The notes below the pieces were generated by a model that saw only the letters and a list, made by a program, of their open reading frames with translations, did not search any database and had not been told where the DNA came from. The position numbers and the translations under genes are program-made. 64,000 nucleotides of DNA, from contig MNCI01007695.1 of assembly GCA_015680685.1 (NCBI GenBank), positions 239,177-303,176 of the forward strand. Reading direction: 5' to 3'. The stretch comes from Gnetum montanum (taxonomy: Eukaryota; Streptophyta; Gnetopsida; Gnetales; Gnetaceae). Below are positions 35,726-49,299 of this stretch, in pieces. Position 1 is the first letter of the stretch, and every line of letters starts with the position of its first letter.

Positions 35726-36849
35726 ACATTATGCTAAAGGTCCTATGATGGCATATTATTAGTATGCTTGGGAAAAACTGAAGCTCACACCATCCTTAAG
35801 CAAGTCCATGAAGCTGTATGTGGAGGACATATACGACCTAGAGCTATAGCTATAAAGATTAGATAATTAGAATATTATTGGTCCTATATGAAAATTAATT
35901 ACCTGCAAAAGATTAAAACTTGTGATACCTATTAATGACACATCAACTTGATGCATGTGTTACCAACTGAGTTATATACTACTCAGATAACCTAGCCATT
36001 TCAATGATGTGGAATTGACATTATTTGACCTATAATACCTTAGTCTTCTATAGGGCATAGCTTTATCATTACTACAACAAAATATTTTACAAAGTGAGTT
36101 GAAGCTATTCCTCTAAGAAAGACAATTCATTAACAAGTCTGTAAATTTATACTAGATAACATATAGCCCATCTTGGCATACCTCTAACCATAGTCATAGA
36201 TAATGGATCACAGTTCAGTAGCCAAGAAATGCAAGCCTTTTATCAACAACTAAGCATTAAGCATTCCTTTTTGTCATCATATTATTCTCAAGCTAATGGA
36301 AAATCTAAAGTTAGCAACAAGGTCATCATAAATCTTCTCAAAAAGATGCTAAACAACAGTAAGTGTAAGTGGCATGAGTGGCTTGTCCATGCGCTCTTGA
36401 CCTATAGGACTACCTTTCAAACTACAATTGGTGTTACCCCATATAGCCTTATTTACGGATCTGAAGTTGTTTTGCCTCTTGAATTGTAGGTTCTATCACT
36501 AAGAGTAGCTTTATTTGACTTCATCAATGATGAGTAGAATAAGGAGCTACGTACCATCTATCTTAATTTGGTGGAAGAGCAATAAATACAAACACTTGCT
36601 CACATTGAATAGTACCCAGAGAGGTAGAAGCAACAACATTGTCATGATCTAAATAGATGAAAGATTAAGGAAGAAGACCTAGTTCTCAAAGTTATTCATG
36701 AACATGTAGAGAAATTCTCAACCAATTGAGAAGGACCTTTTCTAGTTATCAAAGCCTATAGCAAGGCAACATTCAAATTGATGGACAAAGATGAAAATGA
36801 GTTGGCCAATCTAATCAACCATTCCTTTCTTAAACCATATTATATCTAA
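35726..36849 (+). pseudogene. pol: Tat-type Ty3/gypsy integrase fragment
   Basis: Homologous to the integrase part of element C. The zinc-binding part is decayed (about 35740-35950, with EYYWSYMKIN). The core includes DNGSQFSSQEMQAFYQQ, then SSYYSQANGKSKVSNK and NLLKKMLNNSKCKWHEWL in an open frame 36229-36489. The C-terminal part ends about 36849 (NHSFLKPYYI, then stop). The residue at the DDE glutamate position is Lys (36307-36309), so the enzyme would be inactive. RT and RNase H are absent. It lies about 620 bp upstream of the gag of element D with no LTR between, so it may be the end of a truncated autonomous relative. Confidence 0.8.
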
Positions 36850-37475
36850 TTTGTTTTCTTATAATTCTTTCTTTACATGTACAAATAAATGATCAACATC
36901 AATGGCCTTTACAACATATAATAAAAAAGCCTGCATCACCTCCATCTCTCTCTCTCTCTCTCTCTATTTCTCTATCTTGCTCTATTTGGCATGACAAATG
37001 AACTGCAAACTTTGTAAAATCTATGATGCAAGATTTAGATCTCTCAATGTTGTACCAATAGTAGCCTATGATGACCTATAGTACTAGTTATCTCATGTAG
37101 CCTTATGCAATGTCTTGTAACAACATGTATTCTTTGTCTTATTTTATTGTCCTCTTGGTATTGTACTTGCAGGATGTAGTTTGAAAGTCATCACAAAGGT
37201 GCAACTTATTATAGCAATAAGTTACCATGTGACCTTGATGCATGAGATTTGGTTAGCTTATCCTACTATGTTGAGAGTTCTTTTCTCACATCACTTCCAT
37301 TACCCCTCTTGAGTCATAATCCTATAGCCTAATTAAAACCTTCTTTACCCTAACAACAATGATGACTTATGTTTGACATTGATGCACTATGGCCATGTGA
37401 CATCTCCTTTGTTATGCTCCATCATCAAGTCTGTTGGATGTAACACATCTCATTCAATGAGAAGACAAAACTAAG
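36850..37475. other. junction between integrase fragment and element D
   Basis: No LTR, no gene. Contains a (ct)n microsatellite at about 36944-36964. Similarity to element E starts near 37475 (gatgggacatccc). Confidence 0.5.
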
Positions 37476-39640
37476 TTCGAATTTGATGGATGGGACATCC
37501 CATAGAACAAGGGGGCCCATAAGGCCTAGGACCTTCTAAATGGTTAGCAAGAGTACATCAAGGGATGATTGGGAGACTTACAAAAGTCATGAAGAGTCTT
37601 CTAGTTCTCTTTCTTCCTCTACTCCTTCAATGGTAGGTCATGACACAAATGACTATTTCTCAAGGGGTCGGCATAGAAATAAAAATCGAACCCACAGGCA
37701 AAGTCAGGAATGCCAACATGAACAAAGACAACATCATCCCAACTTAGAAACTCACAACCTACTTAGTGATGATGAACCCCTACTAGCCACTAAGAGCCTA
37801 ATGCATATAACAAAGGCTATTCAAATATCACACATGCATCGTAAGAAAAGCCATCTACCCAGGCTTGATTTAAACAACTATCCCAAGTTCTTAGGATGCT
37901 ATGATTTAGATCCACAACACCACTTACAAGCCTTCTATGATGCCTATGCATGGAACAACATTGATAATGGGTGGCAAAGACTTAAGCTCTTTCCTATGAC
38001 ACTTGTTGGCCAAGCAAAAGTATGGTATAGGTCTTTAAAGCTAAAATCAATTCACCATTGGCTGACAATGGTGGAAGTCTTCAATGAAAGATATCAAACC
38101 TATGCAAGAGTGTTAGCCTTGAGGAGACAAATCCAAGAGTGGAAATAAGGGTAACATGAACCCTTGTACATGGCCTTAGAAAGATATTATTCATTGTTAA
38201 ACAAATACCTAGGCCATGGGTTCTCCGAGGAAAGGTTGATGTCTTACATCATGGATGGGCTCCGTAATGAAATGAGGGAGACCCAAAGGATGTATGTCCC
38301 AGGTCAACTATATGAACTACGAACCCACCAATTCCAAGAGCTTATTAAGCAGGTAGAAAAAGAAGAAGGAGAAATAGCCAAATGGGAGAGTGTTGAAAGA
38401 TCTCAACAGGACAAAACTCTTAAAGTAATGGAGGTACATAATCATGAAGAGGAGAAATCAACTCAACTCAAGGAGGTGGAACCATCCCCATCTTTTCCAA
38501 TACTAAAATCACTAGATGAAATTGAGGCAAAGATCGATAAAATGATGGAGTGGGTACATGAAAAATGTAGAGAATATGCAAACATTGTCAGAGGTAAAAC
38601 CATGCAAGATCACTCTGACAACCAGAACAAACAGAGGATGCCAAACTGAGAAATAGGATAGAACACCATTCGACAATCAGAAAGAAGGGCTAAAGGAAAT
38701 AAGGATAGGGGTCCAACTACAAATCAAAAGTATCAATGTGATGTTTTCTTGTACAATCACCCCAAAGGCCAATGCCCAATCTTGTCACATCTACATGAGA
38801 ATTGGGAAATAATGCTACATCTAAATTTTGTATAGAAGTACTGTGCTCAATTGTAGTGGAAAAACCCCCAATTGTGGGAGAGACCATCGCCAAACTGGCC
38901 TCACCCTTCGTATGCCCTAACACCAAGTGCCTATTATGTTCAACACCCTATTTCTCCAACTAGATCAAGATCCTTTACGTCACCTCATCGTTATCATTCT
39001 CTTGAATATCCCATGGAATCACCACCTCATGTTCCTTACACTTCTCCTTACTCTCAATATTCTCATCCTTCAGCTCCTTCTACATCACCACAATTGTACC
39101 AGAAGGTTTTTCACCACCACACCAACCAACAAACATTACTTGTGCTACTACTATAAATGGTAGTGGGAATCCCCCACATCATCGAAAGAATCCTTTTTTT
39201 AGGCATGGCCGTAGAAAGAAGTAGCATAGCTCTAGAACCACTACATCCTCCAACTCAGCACAAGACCAACACGGTGATGCACCTTCCCCTTCAAAATCAA
39301 CACCTCTTGTTACCTTATTCAGGCCACCAATTGACACTCCAACAACCATGTGTCCTAATGAATATAACCATGTGGGAGATATATTGATCCTTGCATAACG
39401 TATTATGGTCACATATGCCATAGTAGGTCAACTTCTTATCACATGACCACATCTTATAATCTACCCCACTATGCCTACTTTAATCAAGCATGTGAACCCC
39501 AAATTGGGAACATTCCTGCTAGCACTCCAAAAGACACCTAGTGGTTTGGATATGATCAAACCCTAATATTTCCAACATGCATGGATCCAAACTTGCCATG
39601 ATCAAAGTTTAGTCATGGAGGATACCCCCCATTCTAACAG
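37476..39640 (+). pseudogene. gag: gag-like gene of element D
   Basis: Two long open pieces (37540-38148 and 38164-38649) are one frame split by a TAA at 38146, where element E has CAA (Gln). The first contains LDLNNYPKFLGCYDLDPQHH and LFPMTLVGQAKVWYRSL, resembling the capsid region of Ty3/gypsy Gag. The second is Lys/Glu-rich and predicted helical. A knuckle follows at about 38737-38775, here CDVFLYNHPKGQC with the second Cys replaced by Phe. After that comes a Pro/Ser/Tyr-rich tail with frameshifts to a stop near 39638. Gag would form the particle core; this copy is broken. Confidence 0.75.
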
Positions 39641-41037
39641 GTAGAATTAGTAAATTGTTTTCCTTTTCTTTGGTTTTACAATTTTTTGTTTTCTAATTTT
39701 TCATCTTTCAATTGTTGTTTTATCTTTTTGAGGGTGATCTCATCTGTGAATAAAATACTCATTTGACCTATTGGTTGAGGTGTTATTCTATGCTATTAAG
39801 TCACAAGGGACTAATTATTTGGATAGTGAGCCCACAACATCCACCCACCCATTGTAATAATAAGCGATTCTACTCTAGGTACGATGATATTCTTGTTATC
39901 ATTAAAACTTAAAAGTAACTTTGTACTCATTATGCCTAGAGTAAAGAGTGACAGACTAAGAGGAAATGGCCAGGGTGTGACATCAAGGGGACTTGTGGAT
40001 TCTCTTTGGTGACATCTGTATGTGTTGTCATGCAACTTGGTTGTACTAAGATCTTTGTAGATCTAACGAAAAATGGGAGTAAGAGTTGTAATAAAGAAAC
40101 TCAATAAAGGAACTCAATGCTATTCTAGAGGGTTCCACTAGAAAGACATGCATTCATTCTTGAAGGTTGGTAGCATCTCTAGATTCTTGTTGAGAAAGAT
40201 AAAGTGCAAAAGTGGCTAGAAGAAGAAAAAGAAAAGAAAGAAGAAAAATAGCAAAGAAAATATCAAGAAAAATGTGTTGCAGACAAATTCAAATCACTCA
40301 TCCCTTGCAAAAAATACCAAGTGATCATACACCTTACTGTCATGATGCTCTTATGGTTGTCTATCATTGGGAGGAAACAATGTGATGTCACTGATCAAAG
40401 TTATGGACTTGGTCTTGATCTTGGAGCAATTGGCTAATAGGACTTTAATCACGCATAACACTTTGGATTCATTATGCCCAGGGTAAGTTACCTCACATCC
40501 TAATCTTTGCAATCCCTTCTACAATTCCTCTCATCTCACGATCCAAGTATTTCTAACTTGTGTCTTGTGTGGCATAGAATTCATGCCTCATTGTGGTGGT
40601 ACTTATCATATGTGTGTTTTGTTGCATAAGTGCAGATTGCATTTAACCCTTCTAGTGCCTATGAATATTTTAAGGTGTGGTTATGCAAGGACATGATAGG
40701 TTGGAACTTTCTTTGGGGAGGATCCACTTGCATGACTTTTGTGATTTTTACTTGTTACACACTATCACATCACGTTATACCCTCCGAATACTGCATTGTC
40801 AAATCCATTCTTTCCTATGTCATCATTTCAACCAAACGTTCCTTAGAACCACTACATGTCCTTTTTCCTCACCCTATTCAAAATACTCCATCATATAATT
40901 GCACTTCATTACACTTTTGGTGCCTTAATTCCCACTTGACATTACCCCAGACCTTTCAAATCTACCTCAAATCCTTCATTTTTGGCCATGAAAACCCAAA
41001 AATTCATCAATTTTACTATGTACCCTATTTTGGATAG
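39641..41037 (+). other. gag-ORF2 spacer of element D with candidate intron and conserved short frame
   Basis: Contains a possible intron 40483-40635 (153 bp, GTAAGTTACC...GTGCAG) and an open frame 40630-41037 (135 codons, includes LCKDMIGWNFLWGGSTCMTF). Element E has an intron of the same size at the matching place and a similar, shorter frame (57597-57848). Whether this frame is a gene is unknown. Confidence 0.4.
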
Positions 41038-41040
41038 GAC

Positions 41041-41110
41041 GTGATATCGAGTACCTAGTATTGGGTCCCACACGATATCGGCTATGCGATATTGCATCTA
41101 TAAAACCCAT
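41041..41110 (+). promoter_or_regulatory. internal GATATC/TATA block of element D
   Basis: GATATC 41043-41048, 8 bp, AGTATT; then GATATC 41074-41079, 8 bp, GATATT 41088-41093; then TATAAAA at 41099-41105. The layout matches the LTR U3 blocks. It lies about 530 bp before ORF2. Confidence 0.55.
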
Positions 41111-41372
41111 ATATCTGGGGTCCCTTATGTGCATAGAAGTCATTTTCAATAGTTGCTACAGGGGGAGTTGTTATAATTTTCTTCCATGATTTTTTTAGCG
41201 CTTTGAGAGTCTACCATTCGACCATCAATATCTTACTCATTAATGCTTTGATTTCCTTTTCAATCGAACCTAATTAAACCTAGAGTGTTTAACTCAGTTG
41301 TGGGGGAGTGGTATGGTAGAATTCATGCATAACTTTTTTGAAATTCGCTATCACCTAAAGAATATCATAGGG

Positions 41373-41636
41373 GTAAGTAATATTAAGAAATGTTAAGAAG
41401 TCATGCCAAACTAATTTTTTTCCTTCATCCAAATCATTTAAATTATTAATTGGAGTTACCTGAGCAAATCTGACCCAACATTAAAACTTTTAGGGGAACT
41501 TTCTTGGAAAAAAATTTCTAACTCTGAAATCACACTAAGCAAGAATTCAAAATTTATTAAAGGCAATGAGTAAGGTATGAGATAATTGAACCTTGTTAAA
41601 AAACCTTGCTAAAAATTGATCTTGGTGTGATTATAG
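41373..41636 (+). other. candidate intron just before ORF2 of element D
   Basis: GTAAGTAA at 41373 to TTATAG at 41636, 264 bp, ending exactly where ORF2 begins. Element E has the equivalent (250 bp) ending at its ORF2 start. Confidence 0.45.
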
Positions 41637-44410
41637 ATAGCCCCTAAATAAGGACAATAGGGAGGACATTCTCAAGCTACATCTAAATGTCCAAGAAGAG
41701 GCAGAGGCTAAGGACCACATGTGGAGCATGCAGAATAGGAGGCATAATCATTTAGCATCCATCAAGAAACCCTTGTCATTGCACAATTTGGTTAGACAGA
41801 AGGTGGAGAGGGTAGGGCACCTAAACAAGGACAACATCTCATGTTATCCCTAGAATGCATTCAAGCCATTTGGGAAAGGTCCACATCCATTGCATTGATT
41901 ATGGAACTTAATTTTAGGCCATTTATTGAATTCTGCCCTGAGCCAGTCAAGGATCAACTTAAGGGATCTCCACTATGATTTGTTCTCTTGGAAAGTGGAG
42001 AATGGTATTTGGGGAAAACCTATCAATTTTGGCATAATAAAGAGGAAGGCACCACCATCAACATTGGTAGAATATCAATTGATTTCTCCATAAAGGCCAT
42101 TGCGAAAGTTCTAAATCTTCTGAATACAGGGTCTAAAGTTGCTCATCTATCCACTTGCTCCAATGCTAATGTAAGAAAAGTATGGCTAAAGAGGGTGTAT
42201 GACAAAGAAGACAAAACATATGGAGAATTGACCCTTGAAGAGAGAATTTATTTTAAAATTAGCACCTATCACATCTTCCCAATGGAGGGGCTAAACAGGA
42301 TCTTTACCTATGCAGCTAGAGGAAGTGCAATCTTGATGGGCAAGGTTGATGCCAATTTGCCCCATTTGTATTTAACAGAAATATTAAGGTAGTTCAAATA
42401 ATGTGAGACAAGAAATTTTGCATTGCCCTTTTCATGTCTAATTAGGAAGTTGTGCTAGCATGTTGGAATTATGGGGTACACTAATGATGTTCCTAGAAAA
42501 GCTTAAAATGCTTCATATGCTAAATTACTAAAGTCACTAACACCAAGAAAAGATGTTGGTAAAACACCGGAACTTGAACAAGAGCAGATAGTTGGGCCCA
42601 CTACACTTCAAACAACAAGGCCTAGCCAACTTCTAGACATGAGGCTTAATCAATAATAAGAAGTAGGGCTCGGCACTTAGGCCATGGGTCAGCAAGATCA
42701 ACAACCACCACCGCCACCACAAGATTACTGACCATTGATGAGCCATATCAAGGCCATTGCAGAAATGGTCAGTTGGGGAAGTAGGGATGAGGCTAATTTC
42801 TTCAAGGTGATCGATGATGCCGTACAACCCACCATATCAATTGATCATGCAAGGAGTGAGGTCTTAATACAAACAGAAGGAGGGGAATCACATTGATCAC
42901 AAAAGATTTTGGGAAATGCTGCATCATTTCAAGTACAATTAGAAATTGGTGAGGGCACCATGGTGGTGGTCATGCAACACCAGGATGTAGCTAGAGTAGC
43001 AGAGGTGATCACAGACCACATCAAGAAATCATTCAATGTCCCTATTATGCCACTAGCAGATTTTATAGGAGCATGTGATGCTCAAGTTTTGTTTGGTACC
43101 TCAATGACTCTTGTGGAACATGAGGATGCTTTGGATCGCTTACTGCGAATAGGAAAAGTAATGATGTCCTTGTTTGACATCCCCCAAGATGTCACAATGG
43201 CACAATTAGACCTCATTTCCACCAAAGGAAATTTGGTCATGGCTAAGGTTAGCGCTGAACACACAGAAGACAAACTAAGGAGACTCCAGGAAAATTTCAT
43301 TACCCTACAAGTTGAACAGTGGGATCCATCCCAACTTGTTCCAATTGCTCAACTAGGATCATTTAGGATCAAGCAGCTCAATAAGTTGCTAGTGGAGAAT
43401 AAAAGGGTGGCAATGGAAAAGGAGAAGGCTAATTGGGATGCTTTGAAAGCATAGGCTCAAATATACTCCTTGCTACAAAAAATAAACTCCTTACTACAAA
43501 AAAAATGTTCGATTAACAACAATTGAAAAACAAAAGAATGTTCTCAAGGAAATTTTTTAGCAAATGTGAGAACAACTAATAAGAGTCAACCAAGACATAA
43601 GTCGCTTGGAGGAGGTACACGTCATCCATCAAAAGATGGCCATTGAAATAAGCACATAGAAAAATGAAGCTAAGTGACATAAAAAATTGAAGGAACATTT
43701 CTAGGATCAGGTGGGGATGTATAAGGAGATCATCAAAAAAGAGATCCATATGGCTAAGGACCACATCAACTCTTTCAATGCTCAACACACTGATTGACAA
43801 GCTGTATTAGACACTTATGCCTTAGCCCACCAAGCAAAATTAAAGAGCCAAGACCTACAGATCTAGGATCTCACAGAATACATGGAGTTGGAAAATCTAC
43901 GGTATGCCAACTTGTCCATGTTAATAGTAGGGTGCCCAAGGAATGAGCTAGAAAAATAGGTAGCTACCACTTATGCCAAATATGAGATAGAGTTTGCTAA
44001 ACACAAGAAGACATTGTAGAGACTAGATGTTGCAAACTCTAAACTAGAGGTGTTCAAAGCTAGCTACCAAGGCCAAAAGGATGTTGTAGCAAACTTGGCT
44101 TGATGACTCATAGATTATCAAGAATTTAGATACAAAGCCCAAGCCTACAAGGAGGAACAATGGCTATTTGCAACATGGTACATCATAGCTAATTAGATGT
44201 TCTAGCAATTGCTATGTCCATGGGAGGTGCTGACTCTATCAAACATTGGAACATTAGCATGGACAATATATGATCCCCAAATAGAGGAAGAAAAACTTTA
44301 GGAGCTCCTTCAGAAGTATCCATTTCCAAAGCCTGGAGCATAGGATAAAGGGAAAAAGCCCATGGAGGAGCCACTGCCACTAGGAACACAAGTTCCAAAC
44401 AATTTTGTAT
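41637..44410 (+). pseudogene. ORF2 of element D: possible plant-transposon-protein domain plus coiled coil
   Basis: The start codon is ATA here (ATG in element E). Decayed pieces follow the order seen in E. The piece 41988-42392 (VDFS-type core here as IDFSIKAIAKVLNLLN; KISTYHIFPMEGLNRIFTYA; GKVDANLPHLYLTEIL) resembles the 'putative plant transposon protein' domain found in some Ty3/gypsy ORFs. A Pro/Gln-rich linker follows, then 42909-43454 (helical, includes MVVVMQHQDVARVAEVITDH and ENKRVAMEKEKANWDALKA), then a long broken coiled coil to about 44200. Its end resembles the ORF2 remnant of element C. Function unknown; its place corresponds to where other retroelements carry an env-like or accessory gene. 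No membrane segment or signal peptide was seen. Confidence 0.55.
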
Positions 44411-44571
44411 TTTTTGTTGATGTCTCGATTTCATTTTGTCTAGTCCCACACTATGACAAGAAATAATCCATAGTCAGTCCATAATCCGATACCTATCCAC
44501 TATGTACTCAAATAAACTTGTTTCTCATTTTTTTCCACTCGAGTGCGAGTTTTTATTTAGTTGTGGGGGTA

Positions 44572-45427
44572 TGATGAATTGTGGTTTTTTAGGCCTCAAT
44601 ATCGGGTACGTGATATCACAGCATAGATACGATATCATATACATGATATTGTGATACCTGTGTTAGCCTATAAATATAGCACTCAGGTGCATGGGGAAAC
44701 GTCATTAGAGCATTAGAGATTGTTTAATTCATTAGGAGTCTTTTTATCAGTTCTAGTTTTCAGTTCTTTGCCAAGTGCATGCCCACAGTGTGATGCTTGT
44801 AATTGTACAAAACCTTTGTTCAAGTGTGACATACTTGGACATGCACACAATCGACAATAAAGATCAAGATTACTCCATCATTACATCATTCACTTAGTTT
44901 TTAATTATTTAATTGTTAATTATTTATTATTGTTTTCTTAGTTAATATTTCTTTTAATGTCATTTACTATTTTTATTGCTAAATGCAAAATGAGTATGCC
45001 TTAATCATGAACATTAAATTGTAACTACATGGTAACCTAGTAGCGTATCTAGTAGTGCTTTGAGTAATGTGCACTTGGTAATCCTAGAAGTAGTACACAA
45101 AGTCCAAGATGCGTATGAATGATTAAGGATAGATGCTCATCGCACTTAGGCTAGCTTAGATTTTATTTCCTGCTACTTATTAGCTTAATAAAGTTATTTA
45201 TCATTGTCTTTAGGAGTAGCATAGTATTAGAAATCACATCATACACCTCACTTTGGACTAAACCATACGTGACAAAGCAAATACTAGTCCAAGTGGGAAG
45301 GTAGAGAACAACGATCAACGTATAACTATCTAGGTGCCACAAGTAGTCCATCCATGAAGTTCGATCGGATCATGCATACACACTCATATTCGTATGGTTG
45401 AGCATAGGGGTACCTCGCCGCTCATCA
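44572..45427 (+). repeat. 3' LTR of element D
   Basis: 856 bp, after the purine tract ttagttgtgggggta. Starts tgatgaattgtgg, ends cctcgccgctcatca. GATATC pairs: AATATC 44598-44603 / GATATC 44612-44617 and GATATC 44631-44636 / GATATT 44645-44650, each with 8 bp between. TATA box in gcctataaatatagc (about 44669). Aligns along its length with the LTRs of element E. Confidence 0.85.
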
Positions 45428-48400
45428 ATAGGCCATTATTTTACTAATTTAATCTTTTCATTATCAACTACTATCCCACTTTGTGATATTACATGCTTTG
45501 AAATTACATATTTTTTTCTAAAATACATATTTTTTATGTTTTCATTTAATTTAGCCAAGAGGCCATTACCAATGACTAATTGATGGAAATTTATGTTTTT
45601 CATTTTAATGAAAATTAATTCTGTTTACATCATTGAAAGTATTTAACTCAACATACAGGAGTATTATAGCATAACAGAATTCTCTAGCAAGCCTTTATTC
45701 ATCCTCCTTATCAAGCTTACCATGAGAAGAAGTAGTGGTTGATGATGGAGCTTTTGAAATTTTCATTGGATGAATAGGATTCCATCCCATTAGAATCCTT
45801 GGTTGATGGGTTTCAACACTTCCACAACTAGATTATTCTTCCTCATCTTGCCCTCCGCCTAGTTGTTAAACTTCTGCATCACCATCCAAACATGTATGCT
45901 CATCACCTTCACATGTTCAAAGATGGCTAAGATTGGCATTCCTGTTTACCTTTGCACTGATGTTAACCAATTGAGCAACCATCAATTCAAAGGTAGACTT
46001 CATGCTCTTCATATCTCTATTCAAGGCTTGAAACTATTTCTTTTTAGGCATCATCTGAATTTGATAAAATCCTTGACCAGGTACAAGGAACAATCAATCT
46101 AAAGCATTAATACCAATATAATGTTGGAGTAGATTCACTCCAATGGAAAATAACCTTCAATCCACTACATCTAAATATTATGAAAAGATAAATCAATATG
46201 TTGGAAAATAAAAAACTAGCTATCTTCAATTATTAAAAGATTATTACAATAGGAATTCATAATCCAAAACATCATTCAAACATACTCACAACACTCAAAT
46301 GATGCTATAGAACATGAGGTTCTATAACCATATAATGATTATTCTTAATGTGAGAGAAAACTGAATGAGATCTCTCCCACAACCTAGAACTGAGAACTCA
46401 TTTCACAAGAAAGACATAAGAACATACTAGTCAATACACCACATAATTAACCTTGGAGTTGCAGCCATACATGCACTTACTCTATGTGCTATCTCATACT
46501 CTTGTTACATATATCAATTCTTTCATTGACGATCTCCCCATATCATCACATCTCATAATGAAATATATTAATATTTATTGAAAAAGAGAAAACAAGAAAC
46601 ATAGAAATATTTTCCCAAATCAACTTAAGGATTAGGTTTTTCCATCTTCTTTTGGCTATTTTTGAAATTGGAATGGTAATTCAAGAAGATTCCCCACTTG
46701 CTTGGATCATCTCTGGTCTTTCTGGATCATCTCACTATTAACCCTAGTTAGCAAATGGGACATCTCACATGGGTGTGAAGTCTCCACAATAGCTAAAATG
46801 TCTCATCAAAATTTCAAATGTCTTTCAAATTATGGGATTTCCCAATTGTGATTTGGGATGTCTCACCAAAATTGAAACATCTCAAGTAAAACTTCTTTAC
46901 CATAGTCTAGACATCTCCTCTAAGAGCCTAGATTTTAGGTATGATGTCTTTATAGAGCCTAAAACCTATAAAAACCTTTGTAGGAAAAAATATAAGGGGA
47001 TTAGAAAATATATTCCTACACTAGAAAGTTAGTTAGAATCATTTCCTTACTTCACAAAAATAAATTTCACTTACACTTTTGGTGGAATTAAATATTACAT
47101 CATTAAAACTATTGATATGGTAGTTCAAAGCACTATGACAACTACTTCTATGGAAATTTTGAGTACTATGACTTATAGTAAGATGAACAATTTTGGCCCC
47201 ATAGAGACAATTATTATTTTCCTCAAGAATTATGAAAGTATAGCACCAATGCTATCTGAAAGTTGTCAGACATCTTTGAGCACTATAGAAAATTATTTAA
47301 GAACCAATTTTATCTTTAAGAAATGACTACATTGATGTGAAATAAAAAAAATGGAAATCATCCATACTTCTAGGTACAAAGAGATGATTAAGGATCACCA
47401 CAGCTTTTGAGCAACATGAAGTAAAGAAGGAAATAGATGCAAGCATTGCAAGGGCATTACTATGGAACTTCCAAGTGTAAATAGACTTTGCAATAAAGTA
47501 ATAGTAATGCGCAAGATCTCAATTTATAATGCTTCCAAATGACAAGAGATAACATTAGTGATATTGTAACATGATGGCTAGGAAAGCCATATGTTGCATT
47601 ATGCATGTATACTTGAAGGTTAAGGGGTTAGGGCATAATTCATAAGATTTTTTTAGCATGATTTTCCAAGATGGTTGGTTAGCAATGAGAGTTAGAGGTG
47701 AAGCAATAGAGCATGCTAACTTGGATGCTAATTATTTCATTGTGACAATTTGAGAGCCAAAATAAATGTGGCATGTCCATGGTGACTTGCATGTGTGTCA
47801 ATGTGATATGACTCATACACATGATCATGTGGTCATGATGTACATGGAAATTAGAGAATATGCATGGCACATGAGGATTCAAGTCCAAGACCATGATCCA
47901 AAATCATTACTAGGTTTTAGAACCTCTACCTCAAATTCCATGGTGATCAGAGTATAGAAGAATGAAAATTCACTTCTCCAAAATAGAGCACCTTAGTATG
48001 TGTGTGTACTTTATGAAGTAACATGGTTACTACATTATTCTCTGTTATCATCCTTTAATTACTTTGTTGATTAAATGATAGTTGAATATTTTGAAGATGT
48101 TTATCATGATCAAGCTATTCTAAATTCATATTTATCTATTCTCATAATCTTTAGCTCATTTTCCGTTAACAACATAGATCAAAATACTAAAATCTAGGAA
48201 CGAAATGGATTAATTTCATAAAAAAATTGGCATAAAATTATTTGGTAAATGATTCCTTCTCATAATAAATCATGAACTAGATGTGAATAACAAGTAATGT
48301 TTACTATTTTTGAATTCTATTACTACCTAGGCATTATTGATTGTCAACTAGCCTATATTACACTTACAATGTAGGGAGAATTGAGGTTGGGTCATAGTAT

Positions 48401-49299
48401 GATTGTTAACTTAACTTACAAGTCCATCATTCCTACCTAACATTTGTTGCTAGAGTTATTTTTGATGTTCTAGTAACAAAGAGTATGCAACCCCAATATC
48501 ATTAACTTTACTTTGAATACTATTCAATTGGGATAATATCAAATCAGCCACATTTCCAAGTTTCTACTAAGTCTGTTTCATGATAGTATGTAGAGAACCT
48601 AGTTTTTGCATGTTCTTATTGAAGCTTGGTAATTTTGTTGCAACCAAGCCTTAGTCTCATCTATTAGTATGTAGAATAATGAAGCTCTACCTTGATATCA
48701 TGAATGATGATTAATAGACATGTATGCCTCTCTAGGCCTTGGGCTAGACCTTTCATTGATACTATTAAAAAATAACATTGCATTAGAAACAATGTGTTCC
48801 AAAACCTTGCCACTCAAGATTTTTATCTCAAAGTTGCAATTGCCTTCTTTCATGATAAATTTGACCAAAGCTTGAACCTTTGTAGCTTCACAAACTCTCC
48901 TCTTTACATCCTCATCCAATAATACAATGATGAGTACAAACATTGCAATCTCATTTTCTTGAAGCTATCCTCCTTAAAAACCTTGAGTAATACACTAGCA
49001 TCATCTTCATTAGTAATACAGATAACATTGCTCACATCATCTTTGGCCAAGCTCTTGAGTTGTTTTAACATATGAATTTAATTCTACAGTTTTTTTCTAT
49101 AATTTTCTTAAATAAAATTATAATTTTTTTTAAATTCACTAGTTTCTTGGACATATGCATTTATTTAATGTCAAGTGAAGCATTAGTTAGAGTACCAAAT
49201 CTTAATAAGCCTACGCAATTTATGATTGGGAATGAGCTTTGAGATCTTTGGGCATTATAAAGTTGTAGAAAATGTAGTATGATCCTAAATAAATAATTT
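45428..49299. other. no recognisable gene
   Basis: 3.9 kb of AT-rich sequence. A possible copia-type LTR start (tgttggagtagattcactcc, 46122) is present but no partner was found. Frames at 45863-46102, 46832-47032, 47117-47326, 47766-47957 and 48698-48943 (minus) show no family pattern. Part of it probably belongs to the 5' end of the Ty1/copia element that becomes recognisable at 49300. Confidence 0.45.

Larger units (their letters stand above)
37476..45427 (+). mobile_element. element D: 5'-truncated pol-less LTR retrotransposon (gag + ORF2)
   Basis: Collinear with element E (from about 54385 to 62456) through gag, spacer, promoter-like block, ORF2 and 3' LTR. It lacks the 5' LTR and the first about 300 bp of internal sequence. 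There is no RT or integrase between gag and the LTR. The bases after the 3' LTR (atagg) have no visible partner at the left end, as expected for a truncation or a deletion that removed the 5' end. Confidence 0.8.

Noticed and set aside
41041-41110. Internal GATATC block as a nested solo LTR
   Set aside because: No LTR ends, no R/U5-like segments and no target duplication; downstream sequence differs from all LTRs and the position is the same in D and E.
43082-43300. Minus-strand frame as a gene
   Set aside because: It lies opposite the open ORF2 frame of element D and has no family pattern; it is a shadow.
46122-47056. Copia-type 5' LTR starting tgttggagtagattc and ending near 47056
   Set aside because: Ends with TG and CA can be chosen, but no second copy, target duplication or primer site was found.
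47440-47475. Zinc-knuckle-like CKHCKG...GHYYGTSKC pattern
   Set aside because: The two halves lie in different frames; joining them needs an unproven frameshift.
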